From contig JAGFCA010000102.1 in assembly GCA_022394755.1 (NCBI GenBank), positions 1-36,105 on the forward strand: 36,105 nt of DNA. The letters run 5' to 3'. The position numbers and the translations under genes are program-made. Shown here piece by piece: positions 1-7,754 of this stretch. The notes beneath the pieces were generated by a model that was not told where the DNA came from, made no database searches, and saw only the letters and a program-made list of their open reading frames with translations. Source of the DNA: Candidatus Poribacteria bacterium. Its GTDB lineage: Bacteria; Poribacteria; WGA-4E; WGA-3G. How positions within the stretch are numbered: position 1 is the stretch's first letter; each line of letters begins with the position of its first letter.

Positions 1-72
1 CATGGCAAAACAGAAGAAATGAAAAACAGACCAAAACAAGTTGGAGGTTTACTACAGATGATGCACGTATAA
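1..72 (+). CDS. possible 3' end of a gene cut by the window edge
   Basis: Frame 1 is open from the first base to a TAA at 70-72. The peptide ends in KNRPKQVGGLLQMMHV. It is basic and soluble-looking with no recognisable motif. Only 23 codons are visible, so this may be chance. No domain can be assigned. Confidence 0.22.
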   Translation, partial: HGKTEEMKNRPKQVGGLLQMMHV

Positions 73-591
73 AACTAAAACGACTATACCCATCGATTAT
101 CACTTGACTAAGCACTAACTTGGAACCAATATACAACATCTAATAGATTGTGTTCCTAAGAACGTGAGTATGATAAAAGGTGTATGAACTTCATTTTCGA
201 AAATATCACTCTCATACCAATCCTGTGGTTGTAAAAGTGTGTTAATGCCATAAACTTTATACACCTATCAGTAGTCACGGTTTTTTAGTTTTAAGAATTT
301 CCTGTAGAAGTGTGTTACTCATAGTTTATCATATGGATTGGGTTGAGTTTGATAAACCCAACATGAACAATGCATATCGGGTTTCGCTTCGCTCTGCCTA
401 TTAGGTCAATTAAAGGTTTAGACTCTTCTGTAGAGTTTTCAATCCCGATTCTTATATTTCTTCTGTAGGAGGGAACAGTAAGGTGGTGGGTATAGATTTT
501 TAGATATGGTGTTTTCCTTTTAATTCCAGTGTGGGTATAAAGAAAAACCTTTCGGTCCGTCTATGCTATCAAGTCAAATATTCTCTTTTTG
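73..591. other. gene-free stretch with dispersed-repeat fragments
   Basis: I see no convincing gene here. A short hairpin, TGGGTT...AACCCA, lies near 340-362. The stretch around 440-475 (CCCGATTC..TTCTGTAGGAGGGA) recurs in inverted form near 10795-10825. The 471-556 segment is a repeat of 5637-5715 and is listed separately. Short plus-strand ORFs here are shadows. Confidence 0.6.
471..556 (+). repeat. flanking repeat copy A
   Basis: This segment runs from GGGAACAG through AAGGTGGTGGGTATAGAT and GTGTTTTCC to TTCGGT. It matches 5637-5715 closely, apart from an extra 8 bases (TTTTAGAT) and a few substitutions. Each copy lies just beyond the 3' end of a PIN-domain gene, so it looks like a flank shared by two toxin loci. 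Confidence 0.8.
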
Positions 592-1008
592 TTAAATTTC
601 CCAATTTTCAAAACGCAACCCTAACCCGATTATTCTTTGGTAATCGGAATCAGAAGCAACCAGAATTGCGTCAAGTGCTAATGCTGTCGCAGCAATCCAA
701 AGATCACACTCACCTAAAGACGTTCCTTGCTGTTGTACCGCAACTTTTATCTGGGCATAGGTGTCACTAACATTTTCAGGAATTGGGTCACATTGCACAT
801 CAGCAAAAAGCTTATGTGCCCTTTGTTCGAGATCTTGTCTCCTTTTCCCGGCAGGAAGTCTGCCAATTCCGTACAGAATTTCACCTTTAACGATGGGACA
901 AGTAAAATGGTAGTCCGACTCATCTAAAGAATCTAAACGCCCTCTTACTCTGGGATTATCTTTCATCAACAAACTACATGTTGATGTATCCAAGAGATAT
1001 TTATTCAT
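592..1008 (-). CDS. PIN-domain ribonuclease, VapC-type toxin
   Basis: This is a 138-aa PIN-domain protein, the usual size for VapC toxins, which are Mg-dependent RNases. It begins MNKYLLDTSTCSLL. The acidic set is visible: D7 on strand 1, E43 in KGEIL, D102 in ECDLWIAATAL and D120 in ASDSDY. I chose the ATG at 1008 over an upstream in-frame ATG at 1032, because it gives the standard PIN N-terminus. ATGAATAA also overlaps the stop of the large upstream STAND gene by 8 nt, implying translational coupling. No separate antitoxin gene precedes it. The 41-codon tail of the upstream gene occupies the place where an antitoxin would be expected (inference). Confidence 0.85.
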   Translation of the reverse strand: MNKYLLDTSTCSLLMKDNPRVRGRLDSLDESDYHFTCPIVKGEILYGIGRLPAGKRRQDLEQRAHKLFADVQCDPIPENVSDTYAQIKVAVQQQGTSLGECDLWIAATALALDAILVASDSDYQRIIGLGLRFENWEI

Positions 1009-1126
1009 TGTTTTCAGGTTCATCCATTTCAAAGGGCGAATCGAACTTTACAGGTATTTCTCCCTCTTTTATTGACTGATTTAGTGCTTCAATGTCTTCA
1101 TCGGTGAGATGTGGCGGTTTTGCCAT
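1001..1126 (-). other. 41-codon C-terminal module of the STAND gene, possible antitoxin-like segment
   Basis: This is an in-frame segment beginning at an internal ATG: MAKPPHLTDEDIEAL, then NQSIKEGEIPVKFDSP and an acidic tail ending PENNE. It has exactly the same length (41 codons plus stop) as a separate ORF at 6569-6694 and differs at only two of the first 31 residues. It sits immediately before the PIN gene. No good Shine-Dalgarno sequence precedes the internal ATG, so independent translation is uncertain. Antitoxin function is inference. Confidence 0.45.
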
Positions 1127-4100
1127 CGTTTTGATAAGCCGTTGTGCAGCGGGGTTTTTCCTTGTTGCAGGTCCCTGTTTCTGAGCTGATTCTGTCCAAG
1201 TGCGAAACTGTTCAAAAAACACTTCTGATAACGGTACTTTAACCGATACTGCTTGATGTACTGCAAGTAGTATCTGACCGATTTTCTTCTTTCCAGATTC
1301 ACTACTCTTACAAGCTTGCTCTATTTGTGATACCGTGATCATGGGAGTTTTTAACTTTGCTCGAAATTTAATTTTTTGTAACCATTTTGAAGAAAGATGT
1401 ATTGCTAAATCATTTACAACTAACTCTACCCATGGACTATTAATAAAGCAAGAAGATATGTATGTGTGTGCAAAAAGAAGGTCTTCCAAACTGGCTTCTG
1501 CATTATGAATAACCCTTATTGATGCTGCAAGCAGTTTTTCAACTTTTTCGTTAGGTGTATACATTACTGTAAGAGCATCATTATAATCCCCGAATAATAT
1601 AGGTTGGATTAAATCAAGAGCGGAATATATATTCTCCTCAATAGGTAATTCAGACGAATTTGTACGCCATATAGTCAGAATTTCTTGTGTATCTCTGTTT
1701 GTCCGTATTAGAACAATCAGTGCCGCAATAAAAATTGCGATGATGTTATCAACAGAGGCAAAGTCAGATAGATCGGAGTCAGATATAGGATAAGATCCTT
1801 TTTCTACAGCTCCTCTACCACTTTGCTGATGCTTTTTCATTAAGCTAAATACTTGTGCCAACTGATAAATACGTTGTGGTAGATTATCAAATGTCTTGTT
1901 TCTAAACTCATATTGTGCTTCAAGGAAAGAAAGCCAATAATTTAAAAAAGGATATTCTTCTTTGTCTTTGGTTTGTAAGGCATGTTGAAAAATTGTCGTT
2001 TCATGCCCAAATCTGTATTCAATTTGGGATAGATAGAGCCAAGTGTATCCTATTGGGCAATCAGGGAGATCCAAAAATTCTTTTTTTGTCTCAGGATCGC
2101 TGCAAAAACCTACAGAGGGTTCAAAAGGTAACGGAGAGATATTCTCCATCCCGTACCATACCTGCCGTATCCATTTTATGGTGTGTTCTAAACGTTTCTT
2201 TAAAGCAAAATAAGTAATATCTGTATTGTTTTGAGGGAGTTTCTCAAAATTTTCCAGTGCCAGATGCAGAAACTTTAGGCATTTCAACATATTCCCTGTT
2301 TTAAAGTAGGCAAATCCTGCGTCTGCACAAAAGCTGACATACCTTTCTGCGTTCACAGTCTTGTGAGTTCTTTCTGCTCCATCTTTAAAAAAGGCGGCTG
2401 CTTTCTTCCAATCGTCCAAGTAGGCTGCACACATCGCGGCTCTACGACATGCTTCTGATGGCATGATGTCTAATTTTCCTGACGGTGGATTCCAATCAGG
2501 GAGAATACGTTCGTAAATATTGAGTGCTTCTATATAGCGTTCCTGATGTAGATATATTACTGCTTCTTCTTCCTCTATTATTGGGGATGGACCTACTTTT
2601 GATACGAAATCTTGAAGAACTTGATGAGCAGTATCAGGTTCATGCAATTCTTCATCGCTGATCATGGCTTTAGTCCTTGCTGCTGCTGCTGCGAAATGAG
2701 GATACCCCCAAGCGGTCGTTTTCTCAATTACTTTGTCAAATACTTGAAGGCATCTTGTCCAATTGGGATTTTCAAGATCCGCTTCTGATTGCCAGATACC
2801 ATCTGTAAGAATTCTGGAGTCAATGGTATCGTCCTCAAAATCAGCCAATAATAATGTCCGAGTCTTTGGTTCAAGTTCATCTAACGCATCAATAAGCTCA
2901 CTAAGAAAAGGAGCGTACATAGGTCGGCGTGCATAGATAAAACCAAATAGGATACTGAAAAAGTTGGATTTCTCAGTTTTATGTTCTTCTAATTGCCCCA
3001 TGGAATTGTAGAAGGTCTCCCAGATATCTTTGTCGCTATCTTTTATATTAATCATTTCTTTAAGATAACTTACCATCTTTTTGGCTGGAAGTAACACTTG
3101 GTTATACCTCAATACTTCTGTAGCCAGCATTAGGCGAGATAACAGGTATGACTGACGTGGTTCATAAGGTTTGGTTTCTTTATCCCAGATTTCAAGTAGC
3201 TTCGGTACTAACTCTGGTCTTACCTCAACTGCAATTCGATACTGCAATGATCGAAACATTTGATTTACAAAGGCATCACCTGGGAATAATTCTTCATGAG
3301 GATCAGTTTTAATGCTTACTAACCACGAGAATTCTTGACAGACATTTTTCCAATTATCCTGTGGAGCAGTCATCAACGCATGAATTACAGAAATAAAAGC
3401 TCCCTTGTTTTGCCCTATCATACTATGTGTGAGTACAGCCCAGGTATCTGTCTTGGTTAGTTCCTTTGTCTTTTCCTTTGTTTTAAGGATAGCATTGGCA
3501 ATATAAGCGTGAAGGTCTTTTATTTTCGTTTCTGTCCAAACTTGATCGGCTGCTTTACGCAATAAAGGTGAGATTGTGTAATATGTTTCATCAATTTGAT
3601 CAATCCAAGGTCCGACCAATTGACTGAAAACATCTCCTGGATAGGATATAACTTCTGGAATCTCGGCAATGTTTAGGGCATAGTCTTCCGTAAATCCAAT
3701 AAACATGAGGCTTAGTCTGTAGAGAAATTCTCGTTGACTTTCTGGTAGGTTTGTAAGTAATTGCCGCGCTGCTTCACGCTCTTCAACCACTTCATCGGGT
3801 GGCTGCAGGAGACCTGTAATTATATTTTCTTCATTCCAACCTTCTTCACTCAATCGAACAAGCCAAGCATGTACAAGTCTTGGATGTCCATCTGTATGCG
3901 CTTGAATCAATACAGTCCAAGTCTCCGCGTCAACAGGTGGACACTCCATTTTGGCTGAAAATTGCTTTATTTCAGATTTGGTGAAGTTTGGGACTTCAAC
4001 CGCTATCGCCTTTGATATGTTAAGGCTGCGGATGAGATTCATTGGAGGTTTATGTTGACTTGTGATCAACAATTTTGCGCCACGTCCCGATAATCTATAA

Positions 4101-5314
4101 ACCACAATACCTAAAATTTCTTCATACGTCTGCAATTGTTGAGGCTGTAAATTCAGATCATCAAGGACTACGTTAACCTGAGCGGATTGATTACTTACTG
4201 CATTAGCAAGTTGCAGCAGATGTTGTTCAGCCAAAGACGGATCTTTATTTGTAAAGTTCAACCAGAACCAATCCCCTGCTATATCATTTGTGGCCAATTT
4301 TGCGAGGGTTGTTTTTCCTTTGTCTATGCCTCCGTGAATTACAACTATACCTTCTGATTGAAGGTTAGTTTGGATATTTTTGAGAAGTTCTGTCCTTTCT
4401 ATTACATCAGGATAAAGCGGAGTTATATCAGTCTGTATTGGAGGTTGAGATTGGATAGTAATATCAGATGGATTCTCAATTAATGTCGCATTAATATTAT
4501 CAAGAATATGTGCTAATTCAGGTAACTGTTGTGCCTGAATATGCTGCTGAATTGGAATTCTTATTGTTGTTTTCTCTTCAAAAATTTCAAGGAACTGTGC
4601 TTTGGTAAGTTCACGATTATCCTTTTGTGTTGCAACTGTTAATGCTTCTTTGAGAAGATGAGCAACGACTTTCTTGGCATAAGAAGGTGTAATCTTGTAT
4701 TCATGCCCATGAGTAATTAGTTTTCTACATATGGATTGTTCAACAGAACCAACAGGTTTGCTGTCTGTTTCCCAAGTAATGGGTTCGATAAGTTGTTTAT
4801 AAATTTCACCAAGATCTGCATGTTTGAGGAAAGCTTTTACTTCTTCTGATATTTTATCTTCAGTCTGTAAGAATTCGGAAATTTTTGTGATAGATGCCTT
4901 ATTACCCGAACAACGTTGCCATAACTCAAGTCCTGGTATATCCTTTCCAAATGGGTTTCCTTGTTCCATACCTATTTTGGAGCGAGTGAGAAAACGGAAT
5001 TTCACACACCGATCTGGGTTGTTAGCTTGCAATTCCCAAAAGTTGTTGATTGCGTCATTCACTTCCTGAGATCTGAGCGTTATGTTCCGTTGCGTATGTT
5101 TGACTTGCGTTGCCGTGGCAGTGTCGTTTGATACTCTGTCAAAATCTTCCGCGCCTTCCAGATAGAGAACTTCATCATCGGCAAGGTCCAGCCAAGCGTT
5201 CACACTATGCCAGATTTGGTAGAGGTATCCTCTTAGCTGGGCATCTGCTTGACGCTTCGGATCTGCATTTAAGGGGCGTTTTTTGCGTTTTACTTTATTG
5301 TTTTTCTTTGTCAT
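1001..5314 (-). CDS. Avs-like STAND NTPase with Cap4/DUF4297-like nuclease domain
   Basis: This 1437-aa protein looks like an antiviral STAND ATPase. Residues 26-75 have a Cap4/DUF4297-type nuclease signature: RGYLYQ, then E53, E56, D57 and D59 in LEGAEDFD, then Q70-V-K72. A STAND NTPase follows, with Walker A GGIDKGKT at 328-335, Walker B VVLDD at 382-386 and a sensor-like LLITSQ near 415-420. The remaining 900 or so residues are helical and TPR-like. Known Avs proteins sense phage proteins through the C-terminal repeats and activate an N-terminal nuclease. The exact Avs type is not assigned. The last 41 codons (from ATG 1126) form a module duplicated at 6569-6694. The stop overlaps the downstream PIN gene. 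The start is the first ATG after a TTGTGAGAA stretch. Assignment as a defence protein is family-based inference. Confidence 0.82.
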   Translation of the reverse strand: MTKKNNKVKRKKRPLNADPKRQADAQLRGYLYQIWHSVNAWLDLADDEVLYLEGAEDFDRVSNDTATATQVKHTQRNITLRSQEVNDAINNFWELQANNPDRCVKFRFLTRSKIGMEQGNPFGKDIPGLELWQRCSGNKASITKISEFLQTEDKISEEVKAFLKHADLGEIYKQLIEPITWETDSKPVGSVEQSICRKLITHGHEYKITPSYAKKVVAHLLKEALTVATQKDNRELTKAQFLEIFEEKTTIRIPIQQHIQAQQLPELAHILDNINATLIENPSDITIQSQPPIQTDITPLYPDVIERTELLKNIQTNLQSEGIVVIHGGIDKGKTTLAKLATNDIAGDWFWLNFTNKDPSLAEQHLLQLANAVSNQSAQVNVVLDDLNLQPQQLQTYEEILGIVVYRLSGRGAKLLITSQHKPPMNLIRSLNISKAIAVEVPNFTKSEIKQFSAKMECPPVDAETWTVLIQAHTDGHPRLVHAWLVRLSEEGWNEENIITGLLQPPDEVVEEREAARQLLTNLPESQREFLYRLSLMFIGFTEDYALNIAEIPEVISYPGDVFSQLVGPWIDQIDETYYTISPLLRKAADQVWTETKIKDLHAYIANAILKTKEKTKELTKTDTWAVLTHSMIGQNKGAFISVIHALMTAPQDNWKNVCQEFSWLVSIKTDPHEELFPGDAFVNQMFRSLQYRIAVEVRPELVPKLLEIWDKETKPYEPRQSYLLSRLMLATEVLRYNQVLLPAKKMVSYLKEMINIKDSDKDIWETFYNSMGQLEEHKTEKSNFFSILFGFIYARRPMYAPFLSELIDALDELEPKTRTLLLADFEDDTIDSRILTDGIWQSEADLENPNWTRCLQVFDKVIEKTTAWGYPHFAAAAARTKAMISDEELHEPDTAHQVLQDFVSKVGPSPIIEEEEAVIYLHQERYIEALNIYERILPDWNPPSGKLDIMPSEACRRAAMCAAYLDDWKKAAAFFKDGAERTHKTVNAERYVSFCADAGFAYFKTGNMLKCLKFLHLALENFEKLPQNNTDITYFALKKRLEHTIKWIRQVWYGMENISPLPFEPSVGFCSDPETKKEFLDLPDCPIGYTWLYLSQIEYRFGHETTIFQHALQTKDKEEYPFLNYWLSFLEAQYEFRNKTFDNLPQRIYQLAQVFSLMKKHQQSGRGAVEKGSYPISDSDLSDFASVDNIIAIFIAALIVLIRTNRDTQEILTIWRTNSSELPIEENIYSALDLIQPILFGDYNDALTVMYTPNEKVEKLLAASIRVIHNAEASLEDLLFAHTYISSCFINSPWVELVVNDLAIHLSSKWLQKIKFRAKLKTPMITVSQIEQACKSSESGKKKIGQILLAVHQAVSVKVPLSEVFFEQFRTWTESAQKQGPATRKNPAAQRLIKTMAKPPHLTDEDIEALNQSIKEGEIPVKFDSPFEMDEPENNE

Positions 5315-5453
5315 TTCTCACAACTCAATCTGAAAGACAGCCATCTTAGGAGTCTGTTCCACTAAGTGCGATTTAACACAATGATAACTCAAATTATATC
5401 ATAGTATTGGGTGAAAATCAAGGACATTCCACTGATGCAAACATGAAAATTTG

Positions 5454-5546
5454 ATGAGAAATTTAGTGGTAACAGAAGAAATTTGGGAAGAAGCCAATAT
5501 GTATACTGCCTATTGTCCGGAACCGAAAGACAAGGTAATACCTTGA
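5454..5546 (+). pseudogene. HicB-like antitoxin remnant
   Basis: This 30-codon ORF starts MRNLVVTEEIWEEANMYTAY and continues CPEP before diverging and stopping. The stretch EEIWEEANMYTAYCPE matches the start of HicB-like proteins, which typically read xIWxEgdMyvAYCPELDV. The rest of the usual HicB fold (CGDTVEEA and beyond) is missing, so it is a truncated remnant. It lies on the plus strand between two minus-strand toxin loci. The family call rests on pattern recognition only. Confidence 0.5.
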
Positions 5547-5636
5547 GGGGTGTAGGTTGTCACCGTGGATTATGAGGTTGTCGTCTTTTTCAGATGGATT
5601 GCAGGAACGGGGCTTGCCGGTTTCAAGTGGGCGGTA

Positions 5637-5715
5637 GGGAACAGCAAGGTGGTGGGTATAGATATGGTGTTTTCCGTTGAATTCCAGTGTAGGGATAAAG
5701 AAAATTCTTTTCGGT
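5637..5715 (+). repeat. flanking repeat copy B
   Basis: This is the partner of 471-556. It runs from GGGAACAGCAAGGTGG through ATATGGTGTTTTCC and AATTCCAGTGT to TTCGGT. It ends 15 bases before the stop codon of the frameshifted PIN gene, mirroring copy A, which ends 36 bases before the stop of the first PIN gene. Confidence 0.8.
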
Positions 5716-5729
5716 TTATTAACGTAAAG

Positions 5730-6196
5730 TTACTCAACGAAATCCTTAAGCACAAGGACAGTTATCCCATAAACCTCCAGTTTTTTTAGTCTCTTGTCAT
5801 TGGTAACAATGACATCACAATTATTCTTTAAGGCTGTTGCCACAATTAGAGCATCAGGAGTTAAGATACTTGGATATTGAGATCGAAGTTTACCGGTTAA
5901 TTCTGCAATCTCATAGTTGACTTCAATTACTTGAACTGGTAATGAGACGAGAAACTGTTTAAACTTTCAACATCTGTTTCTTTTTTATCTGCAAGTGGTT
6001 TTGCCATATATTCAGTTATCGATATCACTGAAAGAAGACCTCTAATGTTTTCATCAACGATATTCTGAAATATTTCTTCAGAAAGAAGATTGTAAGGCTC
6101 AACCCCTTCAAGGTAGTATATGAGAACAGAGGAATCCAATAACACGGATGTTATGTGTGAGTTTGATACAAGGAAATCTAAAATTCGCGATCCCAT
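5730..6196 (-). pseudogene. PIN-domain toxin gene broken by a one-base frameshift
   Basis: The 5' half encodes an N-terminal PIN region: LLDSSVLIYYLEG with D21, and ITEYM with E62. It then runs out of frame and stops at 5927. The next frame continues the same fold: FKQFLVSLPVQVIEVNYEIA, then TPDALIVATAL and CDVIVTNDKRLKKL, ending at a TAA at 5730-5732. The switch lies at a T3 run (5965-5967, plus strand). Adding one base restores VEKFKQFL. All the usual acidic positions are present across the two frames. This is either a recent inactivation or a sequencing error. It is paired with the DUF104 antitoxin directly upstream, whose 3' end overlaps its start by 19 nt. Confidence 0.8.
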
Positions 6197-6450
6197 GATT
6201 GTCTTTCTGACTTGATATAAGAGTCAATTTCTTCAACTGTCTTTCCCCAGGTTCCTTTCATCGAGCCGTTCATCTTCTGGATCAATGCTCTTTTTTCTTC
6301 GCGTGAAAGTTCATGAGACGTTTTTGGCGGGAGTATGAGTTCGATCTCAAGCTCTTGTCCTTCAGGAAGGTTAATCTTATTTAACGGTTCAATCACGCCA
6401 TTTCTGTAAGTTGCTTTGATCTTTTTTGTATTCACTGTCTTAGCCGCCAT
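6178..6450 (-). CDS. DUF104 (AF2212-like) antitoxin
   Basis: This is a 90-aa protein. The region KIKATYRNGVIEPLNKINLP followed by EGQELEIELI is the typical DUF104/AF2212 beta segment, and such proteins usually pair with VapC PIN toxins. The C-terminal half (ELSREEKRALIQKMNGSMKG, then TVEEIDSYIKSERQSWDREF) resembles the toxin-binding tail of many VapB antitoxins. I chose ATG 6450; the longer reading from 6501 adds 17 residues with no family match. Its end overlaps the PIN gene by 19 nt, so the two would be co-translated. The paired toxin is frameshifted, so this antitoxin may now be orphaned. Confidence 0.75.
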   Translation of the reverse strand: MAAKTVNTKKIKATYRNGVIEPLNKINLPEGQELEIELILPPKTSHELSREEKRALIQKMNGSMKGTWGKTVEEIDSYIKSERQSWDREF

Positions 6451-6568
6451 CTTTTTCTGTCTACTTGATCTACCACTCACCGTTCCGTTGGATCTGTACA
6501 ATATCGGTCGCTTACATTAATCTCCAGTTGTTAAATCAATTTATCGTATTTTGGATTATTGGTAGATA

Positions 6569-6694
6569 TTATACATTGTCCTCGTCTTCATCAAAGTCAA
6601 CGGGTGAATCGAAATTTACAGGTATTTTTCCCTCTTTTATTGATTGATTCAGTGCTTCAATGTCTTCATCGGTGAGATGTGGCGGTTTTGCCAT
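6569..6694 (-). CDS. stand-alone 41-aa copy of the STAND-gene tail module
   Basis: Reading from ATG 6694: MAKPPHLTDEDIEAL, then NQSIKEGKIPVNFDSP and an acidic end, DFDEDEDNV. It matches the last 41 codons of the large STAND gene at 29 of the first 31 residues. The similarity extends upstream through KKNAAAQRIIKA (versus RKNPAAQRLIKT), so it could be the 3' remnant of a second STAND-type gene rather than an independent gene. It is in a different frame from, and overlaps, the end of the DUF4926 ORF. No clear ribosome-binding site is visible. Confidence 0.5.
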   Translation of the reverse strand: MAKPPHLTDEDIEALNQSIKEGKIPVNFDSPVDFDEDEDNV

Positions 6695-7005
6695 TGCTTT
6701 GATGATACGTTGGGCAGCGGCGTTCTTTTTATCGGTCTGTTTTGTAAAAACGTGAGTTGAGATTCAAGGAAACTGGTACACTTGTACATTTGTCCATTGC
6801 CATCACTGAATTCAATCTCAAATGCTTCACCTTTCGCAAGGATTTCAACGATTGTACCAACTTCTCCACGCTTAAGATTATGTTCAGGGATATCTTCTGT
6901 GAGTGTAACGACATCCAGAAGTTTGATCTTGTCTTCTTCAGATTCTTGTTTGTCTTCAGGCAAACTGTCTATATGTGAAGTATCATCGGAACTTTTATCT
7001 TTCAT
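6649..7005 (-). CDS. DUF4926-domain protein with an aberrant C-terminus
   Basis: This is a 118-aa ORF. Residues 27-75 (KLLDVVTLTEDIPEHNLKRG, then VGTIVEILAKGEAFEIEFSD) match DUF4926, a small SH3-like domain often found near toxin-antitoxin genes; its function is unknown. Family members usually end about where ESQLTFL occurs. Here the ORF runs on through some 30 further residues. These are the out-of-frame reading of the duplicated 41-codon module, so the tail appears to be a fusion artefact of that duplication. AAGGAT precedes the ATG at a suitable distance. The acidic, hydrophilic N-terminal 25 residues are not part of the domain. Confidence 0.65.
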   Translation of the reverse strand: MKDKSSDDTSHIDSLPEDKQESEEDKIKLLDVVTLTEDIPEHNLKRGEVGTIVEILAKGEAFEIEFSDGNGQMYKCTSFLESQLTFLQNRPIKRTPLPNVSSKQWQNRHISPMKTLKH

Positions 7006-7754
7006 GGTTAATCCTTATGGACCATTGGAAATGCTGTTGTCAATTTGAAGGGTAACACAAGATTGTGTCAGATGTCAAACTATTCCTTGGTCACCTATTC
7101 AAACCAATATGAAAAGAGACTGACATCTCTTAGTTTAAACTATAATTTAACATCCTTCCTGTCAGGGCTTTTTTAGAAAATGTATAAGTTTAATTCCTCT
7201 TATATGTACTATAGTTTTGACAGTTTTTGTCGGGCTCATGTCGTGTTTTCAAAGACATCTCTATTTTTCTGATCGTTTTGGGGCGGTATAATTCACTGAA
7301 AATCGTATTTATGTCAATAGCGTACATCTTTACATAGCACTCCGTTTGTGTTACAAAAAGAAACATTTCAATTAGAAATGGTGTAAGTTGTGGCCTTGCT
7401 CCAGCGGAGTAATATGTCTATAGCAGTGAAGCATAAATATAAACCCAAATCATTAACTAAATCATTAACCTGTCTAAACGCTGTCATAGTAAGACATGAA
7501 AGCATAATCATTAACTAAAAACAGAATAAATCATCAACCGAATCATCAACCAATGTAAACACTTATACAGCATAGGTTCATAGCGTAATCATCAACCATA
7601 TTCAGTTAGAAATCATCAACCAGTATATAATATCTTCCTCTCGCGTGCCCTTTTTTATTTAACAACCTACTTTAGATCAATATCAATAGTTCTTCATGTG
7701 TTGTTCCATGTGATGGTGTGTATAACCATATTCAGGTTTAAACATAGTAACACC
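7006..7754. other. 750-base intergenic region with repeats, no gene seen
   Basis: This region holds a dispersed-repeat fragment near 7348-7385 (TTGTGTTACAAAAAG, then TTCAATTAGAAATGG), which recurs near 17031-17071. The seven-copy AATCATYAAC array is listed separately. No ORF with recognisable content was found on either strand. Confidence 0.65.
7448..7621 (+). repeat. iteron-like array: seven AATCATYAAC motifs in an 81-bp tandem repeat
   Basis: Copies of AATCAT(T/C)AAC(C) start at 7448, 7460, 7506, 7529, 7541, 7587 and 7611. The spacings are 12, 46, 23, 12, 46 and 24, so the array is about two rounds of a degenerate 81-82-bp unit. Between motifs the sequence has diverged, while the 10-bp core is kept. 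This is consistent with protein-binding sites, an old tandem duplication, or both. Confidence 0.75.

Larger units (their letters stand above)
5315..5729. other. intergenic stretch between the STAND gene and the second PIN locus
   Basis: Apart from the HicB-like remnant (5454-5546) and the flanking repeat (5637-5715), I see no gene. The overlapping ORFs on both strands at 5565-5789 have no recognisable content and overlap the repeat and the PIN remnant. Confidence 0.6.

Noticed and set aside
1081..1302. 73-codon minus-strand ORF inside the STAND gene, sharing a C-terminus with the DUF4926 ORF
   Set aside because: It is the out-of-frame reading of the tail module; the shared end simply reflects the duplicated DNA.
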